Shown one piece after another: positions 1 through 5,850 of a stretch of DNA of 5,850 nucleotides. The position numbers and the translations under genes are program-made. Numbering within the stretch: position 1 is the first letter of the stretch; each line of letters opens with the position of its first letter. The notes beneath the pieces are model-generated. The model saw only the letters and a program-made list of their open reading frames with translations. It was not told the origin of the DNA and searched no databases. The stretch is from an uncultured Lachnospiraceae bacterium (lineage in GTDB: Bacteria > Bacillota > Clostridia > Lachnospirales > Lachnospiraceae). The stretch is from NCBI GenBank assembly GCA_946538445.1, contig CAMNGO010000136.1, positions 1 through 5,850 of the forward strand, given 5' to 3'.

Positions 1-1
1 A

Positions 2-1747
2 ATGAGTCTGATGGGTTCCTCCCTGGAACTGCTGGCAGGAGGAAGCCTGCAGAGAATATTGGAAGCACTAACTACCAGCAAGAAGAAAGGTGTCGGAGAA
101 GTCAAAGGATGGGCACTGGGTACTGCTGTTACGGCCATCATCCAGAGTTCTGCAGCCACCACGATTATGTTGATCGGTTTTGTGAATGCCGGAATCATGA
201 AACTGGGCCAGGCAATCCCGGTGGTTTTCGGGGCAAACGTGGGTAGCACGGCCACTGCTCAGATTCTGAGGCTTGGTGATATCGGATCAGATAATCTGTT
301 CTTAAAGCTTTTAAAACCATCGTCCTTTGCACCTATGCTGGTTGGAGTAGGCGCATTTATTATATTATTTGGCAAGAAGAAAAGAATGAAGGATGTGGCC
401 GGAATTCTGATCGGATTAGGTGTCCTCTTCTATGGCATGACTATGATGGAGCAGGTTTTTGCACCCCTTAAGGAATCTCCCACCTTTCAGAAGTTCTTTC
501 TCTCCTTTGAGAATCCACTCCTGGGAATCGCCGCAGGTCTTATCATCACTGCAATCATTCAAAGTTCCAGTGCTTCTGTCGGTATTCTCCAGGCTTTGTC
601 AGCCACCGGTGCTGTAACCTTCGCCACAGCGATACCAATCATTATCGGGCAGAACCTTGGAAAATGTATGACCATTTTGTTAGGAGCCATCGGCGCGAAT
701 AAGAGTGCGAAACGTGTCTCTCTCAGCTATCTTCTTTTTAATATCTTTGGGGCAATCTTCTTTTTCATTGTGATATATGGGTTAGTATATTCTGTAGGAT
801 TACCCTTCCTCTCTAACCCGGTAAACCGAGGAGACATCGCGAATATCCATCTTGGATTTAACCTGATTACAAGTCTTGTACTGTTGCCTTTTTCTAATCA
901 CATGGCCAATCTGACCGGGCGGATTATCGGGGCGGATCCTCAGGATGAGGAAGAGAAGGAGTTTATGCAGCTGGATGACAGACTGCTTCAGACACCTGCC
1001 ATCGCTCTTGAGCAATGCCGCAGACTTATGGAACAGATGATCAACTGTGTGGAAACAAATTTCAGGCTCTCCACAGGTATGATTCGTCAGTATGATGAAA
1101 GCTTATTTGCCCAGCTTGATAAAAATGAGCACTTTGCAGATCGTTGCGAAACAGAACTTACTTCTTATATTATAAGGATTAACCGGGCCGGACTTTCTGA
1201 GGATGCCAAGTTCATGCTCTCGGAAATCCTGAATTCCATCGGAGACCTGGAACGAATCGGCGATTATTGTATGAATATAGCCTACATTGCCAGGGATATG
1301 AAACATAACAAGATCAATTTCTCAGCAGAAGGAATGCGGGAACTGGATATAATGATGAGAGCAGCACGTGAGATACTTTCCAACCTCTTTACGGCATCCC
1401 GGACCAGAGACCGCCTTCTGGTCATAAAAACGGAGCCTCTGTCCGATATCATCGGACAGATGAGTGACGTTATGAAGGAACACCATATCTTAAGACTTCA
1501 GGAAGGGATCTGTAATGCCCACAGTGGCGCAGCCTTCTTTGATCTGACCAACAGCTTTGAGAGAATCAGCGCCCATGCGGGAAATGTATCCCTCCATATC
1601 ATCAAGCGAATGGAAGCTAACCGGAATTTTGATGAGATGCACGGTAATACTCAGATTATTTCAGGCGATGATTATATCCGAATTATCGAAGAATACGAGA
1701 ATTCTTATCTTCTTCCTGTGAAAACAGGTCTTGATATGATAATATGA
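2..1747 (+). CDS. Na+/phosphate cotransporter with C-terminal PhoU-like domain (5' partial)
   Basis: Membrane protein predicted to import inorganic phosphate with sodium ions (NptA/NaPi-II, PF02690 type). The two inverted-repeat halves each show the family's QSS signature: TAIIQSSAATT at about residues 44-54 and TAIIQSSSAS at about 183-192. Each is followed by a matching glycine motif, GANVGST (78-83 region) and GQNLGK (216-221). Hydrophobic segments run to about residue 300. From about 325 to 540 the protein is soluble, helical and charged (for example EILNSIGDLERIGDYCMNIA at 408-427), which fits a PhoU-like domain facing the cytoplasm. The first ATG lies at base 2, but the text there (MSLMGSSLELLAGGSL) resembles the end of the family's first membrane helix. 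The true start is therefore probably about 20-25 residues upstream of the window. The gene is followed after 34 nt by the response regulator. Family assignment is firm; phosphate as substrate is the family norm, not shown here. Confidence 0.93.
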   Translation: MSLMGSSLELLAGGSLQRILEALTTSKKKGVGEVKGWALGTAVTAIIQSSAATTIMLIGFVNAGIMKLGQAIPVVFGANVGSTATAQILRLGDIGSDNLFLKLLKPSSFAPMLVGVGAFIILFGKKKRMKDVAGILIGLGVLFYGMTMMEQVFAPLKESPTFQKFFLSFENPLLGIAAGLIITAIIQSSSASVGILQALSATGAVTFATAIPIIIGQNLGKCMTILLGAIGANKSAKRVSLSYLLFNIFGAIFFFIVIYGLVYSVGLPFLSNPVNRGDIANIHLGFNLITSLVLLPFSNHMANLTGRIIGADPQDEEEKEFMQLDDRLLQTPAIALEQCRRLMEQMINCVETNFRLSTGMIRQYDESLFAQLDKNEHFADRCETELTSYIIRINRAGLSEDAKFMLSEILNSIGDLERIGDYCMNIAYIARDMKHNKINFSAEGMRELDIMMRAAREILSNLFTASRTRDRLLVIKTEPLSDIIGQMSDVMKEHHILRLQEGICNAHSGAAFFDLTNSFERISAHAGNVSLHIIKRMEANRNFDEMHGNTQIISGDDYIRIIEEYENSYLLPVKTGLDMII

Positions 1748-1769
1748 GATATAGAAACTGAGAGATGCC

Positions 1770-1774
1770 GGAGG
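1770..1774 (+). promoter_or_regulatory. Ribosome binding site of the response regulator
   Basis: GGAGG lies 7 nt before the ATG at 1782. It is a near-consensus Shine-Dalgarno site and fixes the start of the response regulator. The 34-nt gap after the transporter stop has no clear promoter or terminator, so readthrough from the transporter is likely. Confidence 0.8.
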
Positions 1775-1781
1775 TACTTAG

Positions 1782-2453
1782 ATGCAGAAGATATATATTG
1801 TAGAAGATGATGCGAATATCCGTGAAATTGAGAGTTATGCTCTCACCAAAAACGGATTCCTGACCAAAGGTTTTGAGATGGCGGTTCCTTTTTATCAGGC
1901 CCTGGAAGAGGAACTCCCTGATCTTGTCCTTTTGGATATCATGCTCCCGGATGAGGACGGGATGAAAGTATTAGAAAAGCTGCGGACTGCATCGATAACC
2001 AGAGACATTCCTGTCATTATGATCACTGCCAAGTCTTCTGAGATCGACACGGTAAAAGCCCTTGACAGTGGAGCGGATGATTACATCATCAAACCCTTCG
2101 GAGTTATGGAACTGATTTCCAGAGTCCGTGCCTTGCTGAGGAGAAGTGGTAGAAGAGATATGGAAGAAACCATCAAGCTGGGTGATATCGTGCTGGATCC
2201 CTCCAAGAGAAAATGTTTTATCAGGGGGCAGGAAGTAGATCTCACTTATAAAGAGTATGAACTTCTTCACTACCTTTTGCTCAATGCAGGTATTGTCATG
2301 AAAAGGACCGTTTTGATGGATAAAATCTGGGGGATAGATTTTGAGGGAGAGTCCCGCACCTTAGATGCCCATATCAAATCGCTCAGGAAAAAATTAGGGG
2401 AAACCGGTTCTTATATTAAAACTGTCCGTAATGTGGGGTACATTTTATCATGA
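1782..2453 (+). CDS. OmpR/PhoB-family response regulator
   Basis: DNA-binding response regulator, 223 aa, the usual length for the OmpR/PhoB family. The receiver domain (about 1-120) has the acidic pair E8/D9, the phospho-acceptor D52 in LVLLDIMLPDEDG, the switch threonine T82 in IMITAK and K104 in DYIIKPF, so it looks fully phosphorylatable. The winged-helix effector (about 130-222) includes LTYKEYELLHYLL, the recognition-helix segment SRTLDAHIKSLRKKLG (191-206) and the C-terminal hairpin TVRNVGYIL. It is predicted to be phosphorylated by the kinase encoded immediately downstream, whose ATG overlaps its stop codon, and to control transcription. The upstream phosphate transporter with its PhoU-like domain makes a PhoB/PhoP-like role in phosphate response plausible. 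No target box is visible, so no gene symbol is assigned. Confidence 0.95.
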   Translation: MQKIYIVEDDANIREIESYALTKNGFLTKGFEMAVPFYQALEEELPDLVLLDIMLPDEDGMKVLEKLRTASITRDIPVIMITAKSSEIDTVKALDSGADDYIIKPFGVMELISRVRALLRRSGRRDMEETIKLGDIVLDPSKRKCFIRGQEVDLTYKEYELLHYLLLNAGIVMKRTVLMDKIWGIDFEGESRTLDAHIKSLRKKLGETGSYIKTVRNVGYILS

Positions 2454-3772
2454 AACAGTATATAAACAGAAGAATAATGATCATTGCATCTGCCGCCATC
2501 TTGATGACGGCAGTTTTCTGTACTTTTGCCTGTTACCGGGTATTTCGGGAAGAAGTCAAAGAAAATTTAAGGATATGCACAAGACTCCTCTCCGACAGAG
2601 AGAATATTCAGGATGAGGCAGTCCTTTCAAAATATGCCTCCGAACTTTACAATGACAGTATCCGGTTGACTTTGATCAGTAAAGAGGGAGATGTAATCTT
2701 TGATAATGTTGCCAGGATTGAAGGTTTGGATAATCATTTAAACAGGGAAGAAATCGAGGAAGCGATTGAGAACGGGGAAGGATATTCTATCCGCCGGTCT
2801 GCTACCATCAACCGGACGAATTATTATTATGCTGTCCGCCTGGAAGACGGAAGTATCCTCCGCACTGCCAGAGAATCACACAGTATTATCAACATATTCT
2901 GGAATGCAGTGCCGGTGATCCTGTTTGTAATCCTGATTCTTCTGGTGATCTGCTACTTCAGCAGTCAGGCATTGACAACAAATCTCCTGGCTCCGGTGGA
3001 AGCGATCGCTGCCAACATGAATCATCCAGAGACGATACACACCTATGCTGAACTGGAACCGATCATTGAGCATATCCGAAACCAGCATAATGATATTCTG
3101 GACCACGCCAACCTGCGCCAGGAATTCACGGCAAATGTATCTCATGAATTAAAAACACCTTTGACTTCAATCTCAGGTTATGCCGAACTGATAGAAAATG
3201 GACTGGCAGGTGAGGATGATACCCAGAAATTCGCAGCAGAAATCCATAAAAATGCGGACAGACTGCTTACCTTGATCAATGATATCCTAAGATTGTCTGA
3301 ATTCGATGGCCTGAAAGAGTCGGATTTTGAAACCGAAGAAGTAGACTTATATGATATTGCCGGAACCTGCTTGGATATGTTAGAGTTCAAAGCCCGTGAA
3401 CATGATATTTCCTTTAGCCTGGAGGGGGAGAAAACCCTCGTCACTGCAAACAGAAACATGATGGATGAGGTGGTATATAATCTGTGCGATAACGCCATCC
3501 GATATAACAGACCTGGAGGGTACATCCGCGTCTATGTAGGCGATCACAAACTCATGGTGTCTGATAATGGAATCGGTATTCCTCCGGAGTATCAGCACAG
3601 GGTATTCGAACGGTTCTTCCGCGTAGATAAAAGCCGCTCAAAGAGGACCGGTGGGACCGGCCTGGGATTGGCCATCGTGAAACATATCGTGACTTTGCAT
3701 GGTGCCGAACTGTCTCTGGAGAGCGCTCCGGAGCAGGGAACAAGGGTTACGATTCAATTTCCGGATAATTGA
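2450..3772 (+). CDS. PhoR-like membrane sensor histidine kinase
   Basis: Sensor kinase, 440 aa, partner of the preceding regulator. Two membrane segments (about 9-29 and 149-169) enclose an extracytoplasmic domain of about 115 residues with no recognisable family motif but possibly a PAS-like fold (LTLISKEGDVIFDN at 73-86). A short linker (170-220) looks like at most a degenerate HAMP. The catalytic core is intact: H-box VSHELKTPLTSI with H232, N-box DEVVYNLCDNAIRYN with N344 and N348, G1 box SDNGIGIP (371-378), F-box FERFFRVDKSRS (386-397) and G2 box GGTGLGLAIV (401-410). It starts inside the regulator's stop (ATGA overlap) and has only a weak G-rich stretch (GTGGGG, 2433-2438) as a ribosome site, so translation is probably coupled. 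The order transporter-regulator-kinase suggests phosphate sensing, but the ligand is unknown. Confidence 0.95.
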   Translation: MKQYINRRIMIIASAAILMTAVFCTFACYRVFREEVKENLRICTRLLSDRENIQDEAVLSKYASELYNDSIRLTLISKEGDVIFDNVARIEGLDNHLNREEIEEAIENGEGYSIRRSATINRTNYYYAVRLEDGSILRTARESHSIINIFWNAVPVILFVILILLVICYFSSQALTTNLLAPVEAIAANMNHPETIHTYAELEPIIEHIRNQHNDILDHANLRQEFTANVSHELKTPLTSISGYAELIENGLAGEDDTQKFAAEIHKNADRLLTLINDILRLSEFDGLKESDFETEEVDLYDIAGTCLDMLEFKAREHDISFSLEGEKTLVTANRNMMDEVVYNLCDNAIRYNRPGGYIRVYVGDHKLMVSDNGIGIPPEYQHRVFERFFRVDKSRSKRTGGTGLGLAIVKHIVTLHGAELSLESAPEQGTRVTIQFPDN

Positions 3773-3788
3773 AAGATATATTTTACTT

Positions 3789-3816
3789 TTGCCAATATGT
3801 TTTTCTGTGTTATAAT
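3789..3816 (+). promoter_or_regulatory. Sigma-A-type extended -10 promoter for the sigma/anti-sigma operon
   Basis: The -35 element TTGCCA (3789-3794, five of six matches to TTGACA) is followed by a 16-nt spacer and the -10 element TATAAT (3811-3816). A TGT just before it forms an extended -10. Transcription would begin near 3823, leaving a leader of about 47 nt before the preferred sigma start. It lies in the only intergenic gap of the window (3773-3869). No rho-independent terminator for the preceding kinase gene is visible in this gap. Confidence 0.75.
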
Positions 3817-3853
3817 TAATAGAATTCTTTTAGCCATAGTAATATTTACAGAA

Positions 3854-3858
3854 AAGGA
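3854..3858 (+). promoter_or_regulatory. Ribosome binding site deciding the sigma factor start
   Basis: AAGGA, within GAAAAGGA at 3851-3858, is the only Shine-Dalgarno-like stretch upstream of the sigma gene. It touches the ATG at 3858, too close to serve it, but sits 11 nt before the in-frame ATG at 3870. This favours the shorter protein, although that spacing is slightly long. Confidence 0.6.
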
Positions 3859-3869
3859 TGATTCGGCAG

Positions 3870-4421
3870 ATGAATCATGTATTTATACCTAAAGACTTGC
3901 TCCCAAAGATAGCCCAAGGGAACAAGGATGCATTCGAACAATTATATCAATTGACATATAAGCCGGTATTCTCCTTCCTACTTTCTCTGACCATGAACCA
4001 GGAAGATGCGAATGATCTGCTTCAGGAAACCTACCTGAGGGTTTACGGATCTGCTCACATGTATCAACAGGGAAATCCAATGGCCTGGATCATGAAGATA
4101 GGAAAGAACCTGTTTCTGATGGAGAAGAGGAAGAAAAAGCCGGAACCGGTGTCCAATCCGGAGATCAAACATGAAGTTCGGATCGGATGGGACAGTGTGG
4201 AAAATGCTGAAACCAGAATCCTTTTGGAACAGCTTTTTCTGGTACTCACTGAGGAAGAACGGGAGATTGTGGTCATGCATGTGACCGGAGGCTTCCGACA
4301 CAGGGAGATTGCCGAGATATTGAACATGCCTATCGGAACAGTGCTTGTTAAATACAATCGTGCCATGAAGAAGCTTAAGAAAAGTGCAAAAGACGATACG
4401 AAAGGAGCAATTTATGGATAA
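3870..4421 (+). CDS. ECF-type RNA polymerase sigma factor
   Basis: Sigma-70 family factor of about 183 aa (187 if started at the ATG at 3858), typical of the extracytoplasmic-function group that has only regions 2 and 4. Numbering here is from 3858. Region 2 spans about 25-94 (FEQLYQLTYKPVFSFLLSL, then DANDLLQETYLRVYG, then NPMAWIMKIGKNLFL) and binds core polymerase and the -10 element. Region 4 spans about 122-176 and carries the helix-turn-helix REIAEILNMPIGTVLVKYNRA for -35 recognition. It lacks a separate region 3 or a SigI-type C-terminal domain. The next gene overlaps by 8 nt and encodes a membrane protein with RsgI-like features, its likely anti-sigma partner. The start at 3870 is preferred because the upstream AAGGA is too near the ATG at 3858. 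The regulon is unknown. Confidence 0.92.
   Translation: MNHVFIPKDLLPKIAQGNKDAFEQLYQLTYKPVFSFLLSLTMNQEDANDLLQETYLRVYGSAHMYQQGNPMAWIMKIGKNLFLMEKRKKKPEPVSNPEIKHEVRIGWDSVENAETRILLEQLFLVLTEEEREIVVMHVTGGFRHREIAEILNMPIGTVLVKYNRAMKKLKKSAKDDTKGAIYG
4401..4407 (+). promoter_or_regulatory. Ribosome binding site of the anti-sigma gene
   Basis: AAAGGAG lies 6 nt before the ATG at 4414, inside the last codons of the sigma gene. It is a strong site that fixes the start of the anti-sigma gene and supports coupled, roughly stoichiometric production of the two proteins. Confidence 0.85.
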
Positions 4422-5850
4422 TATGGAGAATAAATTACAAAAAGCATTATTCAGCCTTGCTCCCGACTGTTTTGACGAGATTATGGCCCGGACGCCGGTC
4501 CGGGTTGAGAGCGAGGAGGAACTGTTGGGGACTCCTCAGGAGTCCGGCAGGAGAAATAAATCCGGTCGGAGTGTGATCCTGTCATTTGCATCCGCCGTGG
4601 CAGTGCTTTTCCTGGGTATTTTTTCCTGGAACGTGTACAACCAGTTCCATACAGTGGACCGGATTTATATCGATGTCAATCCATCAGTCTGTCTTTCCCT
4701 CAATAAGGCAGGCAAGGTGACCAAAGCAGAAGGAATCAATCCGGAAGGAGAAGAAATCGTCAGTCAGGTAAAAGAGAAGCTAAAAGGATCATCGGAACCG
4801 GATGCCATGTTTGATGTTCTTCTTGATGAGTTGAATTCAGAAGGGTATTTTCCGGATCAACAGATGGATATGCTTCTTTCCTACTGCTATTCATCTGAAG
4901 GCCGGGCGGAATTGATCGATGAACTGGCTGAGTCGGCACAGACATATGCAGATGAGAATAATCTCGAAGCGGTCTTGCTTGTCCAAACTTTTTCAATGGA
5001 TGATCCGGCTGTTTCGGAAGGCCTTGCGAAAGGTATCTCTCCCGGCAAATGTTATCTGATAAGTGAAATAGAAGAAAAGTATGGCGTGAATCTGGACGAT
5101 TTTGAATTACAATCCCTGAAAGATTTGCAGGAATATGCACAGGCCAACAATCTTAACCTTTCAGATCTTTTCCAGGAATCCGGAATGGAGGATTATGCCA
5201 ACTCGGATTCATCCGGACAGGAAGAGGATGAGAATTCTACAGAGGGAAATCCCGGTGAGTCAGACACAAAGCAGACTGCTGATACAAAAGATGCGACCGC
5301 AGATTCCGAAGTGGATAAAGCGGAAGATAAAACTGTAGAGAAAGAGACTGATTCTGAGACTGCCAAAGAGGAATCCAAACAAGAGAGCACAAGGGATTCC
5401 GGCACATCGGAAAAGAAAGCTGAACAGAAGAAAAAGACTGTTTCTAAAGAGAAGAAATCGGAAAAGAAGAAATCCAACAAATCAAAGAAATCCGATAAGA
5501 AACATAATACTACTGAGAAAAAGAAAGAGGAAACTTCGGTAGCTTCTGATAAACCGAATCCGTCGGATACACCATCCGCGACAAAACCACCGGTGACACC
5601 GGTAGCACCGGGCGCTTCGGACAACCCGGATACGCCGGCCACTCCGGATCAGCCGGATACACCAGATAACCCGGACACTCCGGACACCCCGGATACGCCG
5701 GACACTCCGGATAACCCGGATACGCCGGACACCCCGGATAACCCGGATACGCCGGACACCCCGGATACGCCGGATAACCCGGATACGCCGGACACCCCGG
5801 ATAACCCGGACCAGCCGGATAATCCGGATAACCCTGGCAATCTATATTGG
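4414..5850 (+). CDS. RsgI-like transmembrane anti-sigma factor with long low-complexity tail (3' partial)
   Basis: Open for 479 codons with no stop before the window edge. Residues 1-52 are cytoplasmic (KLQKALFSLAPDCFDEIM at 7-24) and probably bind the sigma factor. One membrane segment follows at about 53-75 (SVILSFASAVAVLFLGIFSW). Next comes an extracytoplasmic domain of about 80-253 beginning VDRIYIDVNPSVCLSLNKAG, which matches the RsgI middle domain signature (DVNPS, then a KVTKAEGINPEG-like strand). Residues 255-329 are acidic, 333-371 lysine-rich, and 405-473 a run of Pro-Asp-Thr/Asn triplets. The gene overlaps the sigma gene by 8 nt and has its own strong ribosome site, so it is the expected anti-sigma partner. 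In known RsgI proteins the outer part senses wall or polysaccharide status and the protein is inactivated by proteolysis; this is inferred here. What follows NLYW at the edge is unknown. It is neither a classic zinc-binding (ZAS) anti-sigma nor a known enzyme. Confidence 0.85.
   Translation, partial: MDNMENKLQKALFSLAPDCFDEIMARTPVRVESEEELLGTPQESGRRNKSGRSVILSFASAVAVLFLGIFSWNVYNQFHTVDRIYIDVNPSVCLSLNKAGKVTKAEGINPEGEEIVSQVKEKLKGSSEPDAMFDVLLDELNSEGYFPDQQMDMLLSYCYSSEGRAELIDELAESAQTYADENNLEAVLLVQTFSMDDPAVSEGLAKGISPGKCYLISEIEEKYGVNLDDFELQSLKDLQEYAQANNLNLSDLFQESGMEDYANSDSSGQEEDENSTEGNPGESDTKQTADTKDATADSEVDKAEDKTVEKETDSETAKEESKQESTRDSGTSEKKAEQKKKTVSKEKKSEKKKSNKSKKSDKKHNTTEKKKEETSVASDKPNPSDTPSATKPPVTPVAPGASDNPDTPATPDQPDTPDNPDTPDTPDTPDTPDNPDTPDTPDNPDTPDTPDTPDNPDTPDTPDNPDQPDNPDNPGNLYW
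4487..4504 (+). other. GC-rich perfect hairpin in the 5' part of the anti-sigma gene
   Basis: CCCGGAC (4487-4493) and GTCCGGG (4498-4504) form a perfect 7-bp stem with a 4-nt loop. There is no following T-run, so it is not an intrinsic terminator. It is coding sequence, and any RNA role is unproven. Confidence 0.45.
4529..4545 (+). other. Second perfect inverted repeat in the 5' part of the anti-sigma gene
   Basis: GGACTCC (4529-4535) and GGAGTCC (4539-4545) are perfect inverted arms around TCA, giving a 17-nt near-palindrome. It lies 24 nt after the previous hairpin and also lacks a T-run. It could be chance or an mRNA structure. Confidence 0.45.
4678..4683 (+). other. Asn-Pro motif, candidate autocleavage site in the RsgI-like domain
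   Basis: Codons for N89-P90 in IYIDVNPSV, 14 residues after the membrane segment. RsgI-family proteins are reported to undergo spontaneous cleavage at a conserved Asn-Pro bond in this domain, which primes later intramembrane proteolysis. The motif is seen; cleavage here is inferred from the family. Confidence 0.5.
5176..5529 (+). other. Low-complexity charged linker with acidic then basic block
   Basis: Residues 255-329 of the anti-sigma protein contain, by hand count, 26 Asp/Glu against 8 Lys/Arg. Residues 333-371 contain 19 Lys against 6 Asp/Glu. The stretch is rich in Ser, Thr, Lys and Glu, poor in hydrophobic residues, and is predicted to be disordered and outside the cell. The lysine block could contact anionic wall polymers, but this is a guess. 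Confidence 0.75.
5626..5832 (+). repeat. Pro-Asp-Thr/Asn triplet repeat with 27-nt tandem units
   Basis: Twenty-three consecutive 9-nt triplets encode residues 405-473, all Pro-Asp-X (X = Thr, Asn or Gln) except one Pro-Ala-Thr. A higher-order 27-nt unit coding PDNPDTPDT occurs in three identical copies at 5707-5733, 5734-5760 and 5770-5796. A diverged copy sits at 5662-5688 and a partial one follows from 5797. The nucleotide identity, including which Asp codon (GAT or GAC) is used at each place, indicates recent duplication or slippage. The protein segment would be an extended, acidic, wall-spanning linker. Confidence 0.95.

Noticed and set aside
1748..1781. Possible separate promoter for the regulator/kinase pair
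   Set aside because: The 34-nt gap holds only the ribosome site; no -35/-10 pair of acceptable spacing was seen within it.
2431..2616. Plus-strand small frame across the regulator/kinase junction
   Set aside because: It is an out-of-frame shadow of the kinase start. The kinase frame has clear membrane and catalytic motifs throughout.
4487..4545. Hairpins as an intrinsic terminator between sigma and anti-sigma genes
   Set aside because: They lie inside the anti-sigma coding region and neither is followed by a run of T.
4760..5140. Minus-strand open frame of 126 codons
   Set aside because: It lies opposite the RsgI-like domain, has no family resemblance, and conflicts with a well-supported plus-strand gene.
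5193..5642. Minus-strand open frame of 149 codons rich in Ser and Phe
   Set aside because: It is a shadow of the Lys/Glu/Ser-rich linker (AAG and GAA codons read backwards as Phe, Leu and Ser). It shows no recognisable domain.
5626..5832. Tandem repeats as a possible CRISPR array
   Set aside because: The units are contiguous, in frame and without unique spacers, so this is a coding repeat.
5649..5840. Minus-strand open frame with collagen-like Gly-X-Ser repeats
   Set aside because: It is the reverse complement of the Pro-Asp-Thr/Asn repeat. Any frame through a 9-nt periodic sequence stays open. There is no ribosome site, and the plus-strand gene is supported by domains and context.

Overview
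The window reads as a chromosomal segment of a low-to-moderate GC Gram-positive anaerobe, most likely a clostridial Firmicute of the Lachnospiraceae type. The grounds are Shine-Dalgarno sites of the AAAGGAG/GGAGG type, a consensus sigma-A-like promoter, tightly packed co-directional genes, and an RsgI-like transmembrane anti-sigma protein. This placement is inferred from gene style, not from a marker gene. All five genes are on the + strand. The first lacks its extreme N-terminus and the last lacks its C-terminus, because both run off the window.

Positions 1-3772 look like a phosphate-uptake and signalling block. A Na+/phosphate cotransporter of the NptA/NaPi-II type with a fused C-terminal PhoU-like domain is followed 34 nt later by an OmpR/PhoB-type response regulator. 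The regulator overlaps a PhoR-like membrane histidine kinase by 4 nt (ATGA). The PhoU-like domain beside a PhoB/PhoR-like pair suggests that uptake and sensing of phosphate are coupled, but no Pho box is visible to prove this.

Positions 3773-3869 are the only real intergenic gap. They hold a strong extended -10 promoter (TTGCCA, 16 nt, TGTTATAAT) that starts a second transcription unit.

Positions 3870-5850 encode an ECF-type sigma factor and, overlapping it by 8 nt with its own good ribosome binding site, a membrane anti-sigma protein. The latter has a short cytoplasmic N-terminus, one membrane segment, and an RsgI-like extracytoplasmic domain with an Asn-Pro motif. A very long low-complexity tail follows: an acidic block, then a lysine-rich block, then a Pro-Asp-Thr/Asn repeat. 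The tail is still open at the window edge. The likely logic is that the anti-sigma protein holds the sigma factor at the membrane until a cell-wall or extracellular signal triggers proteolysis.

The most interesting part is this sigma/anti-sigma pair. An RsgI-type sensor, known mainly as the partner of SigI, is joined here to an ordinary two-domain ECF sigma factor. Its disordered tail has alternating charge and a recently expanded 27-nt tandem repeat.
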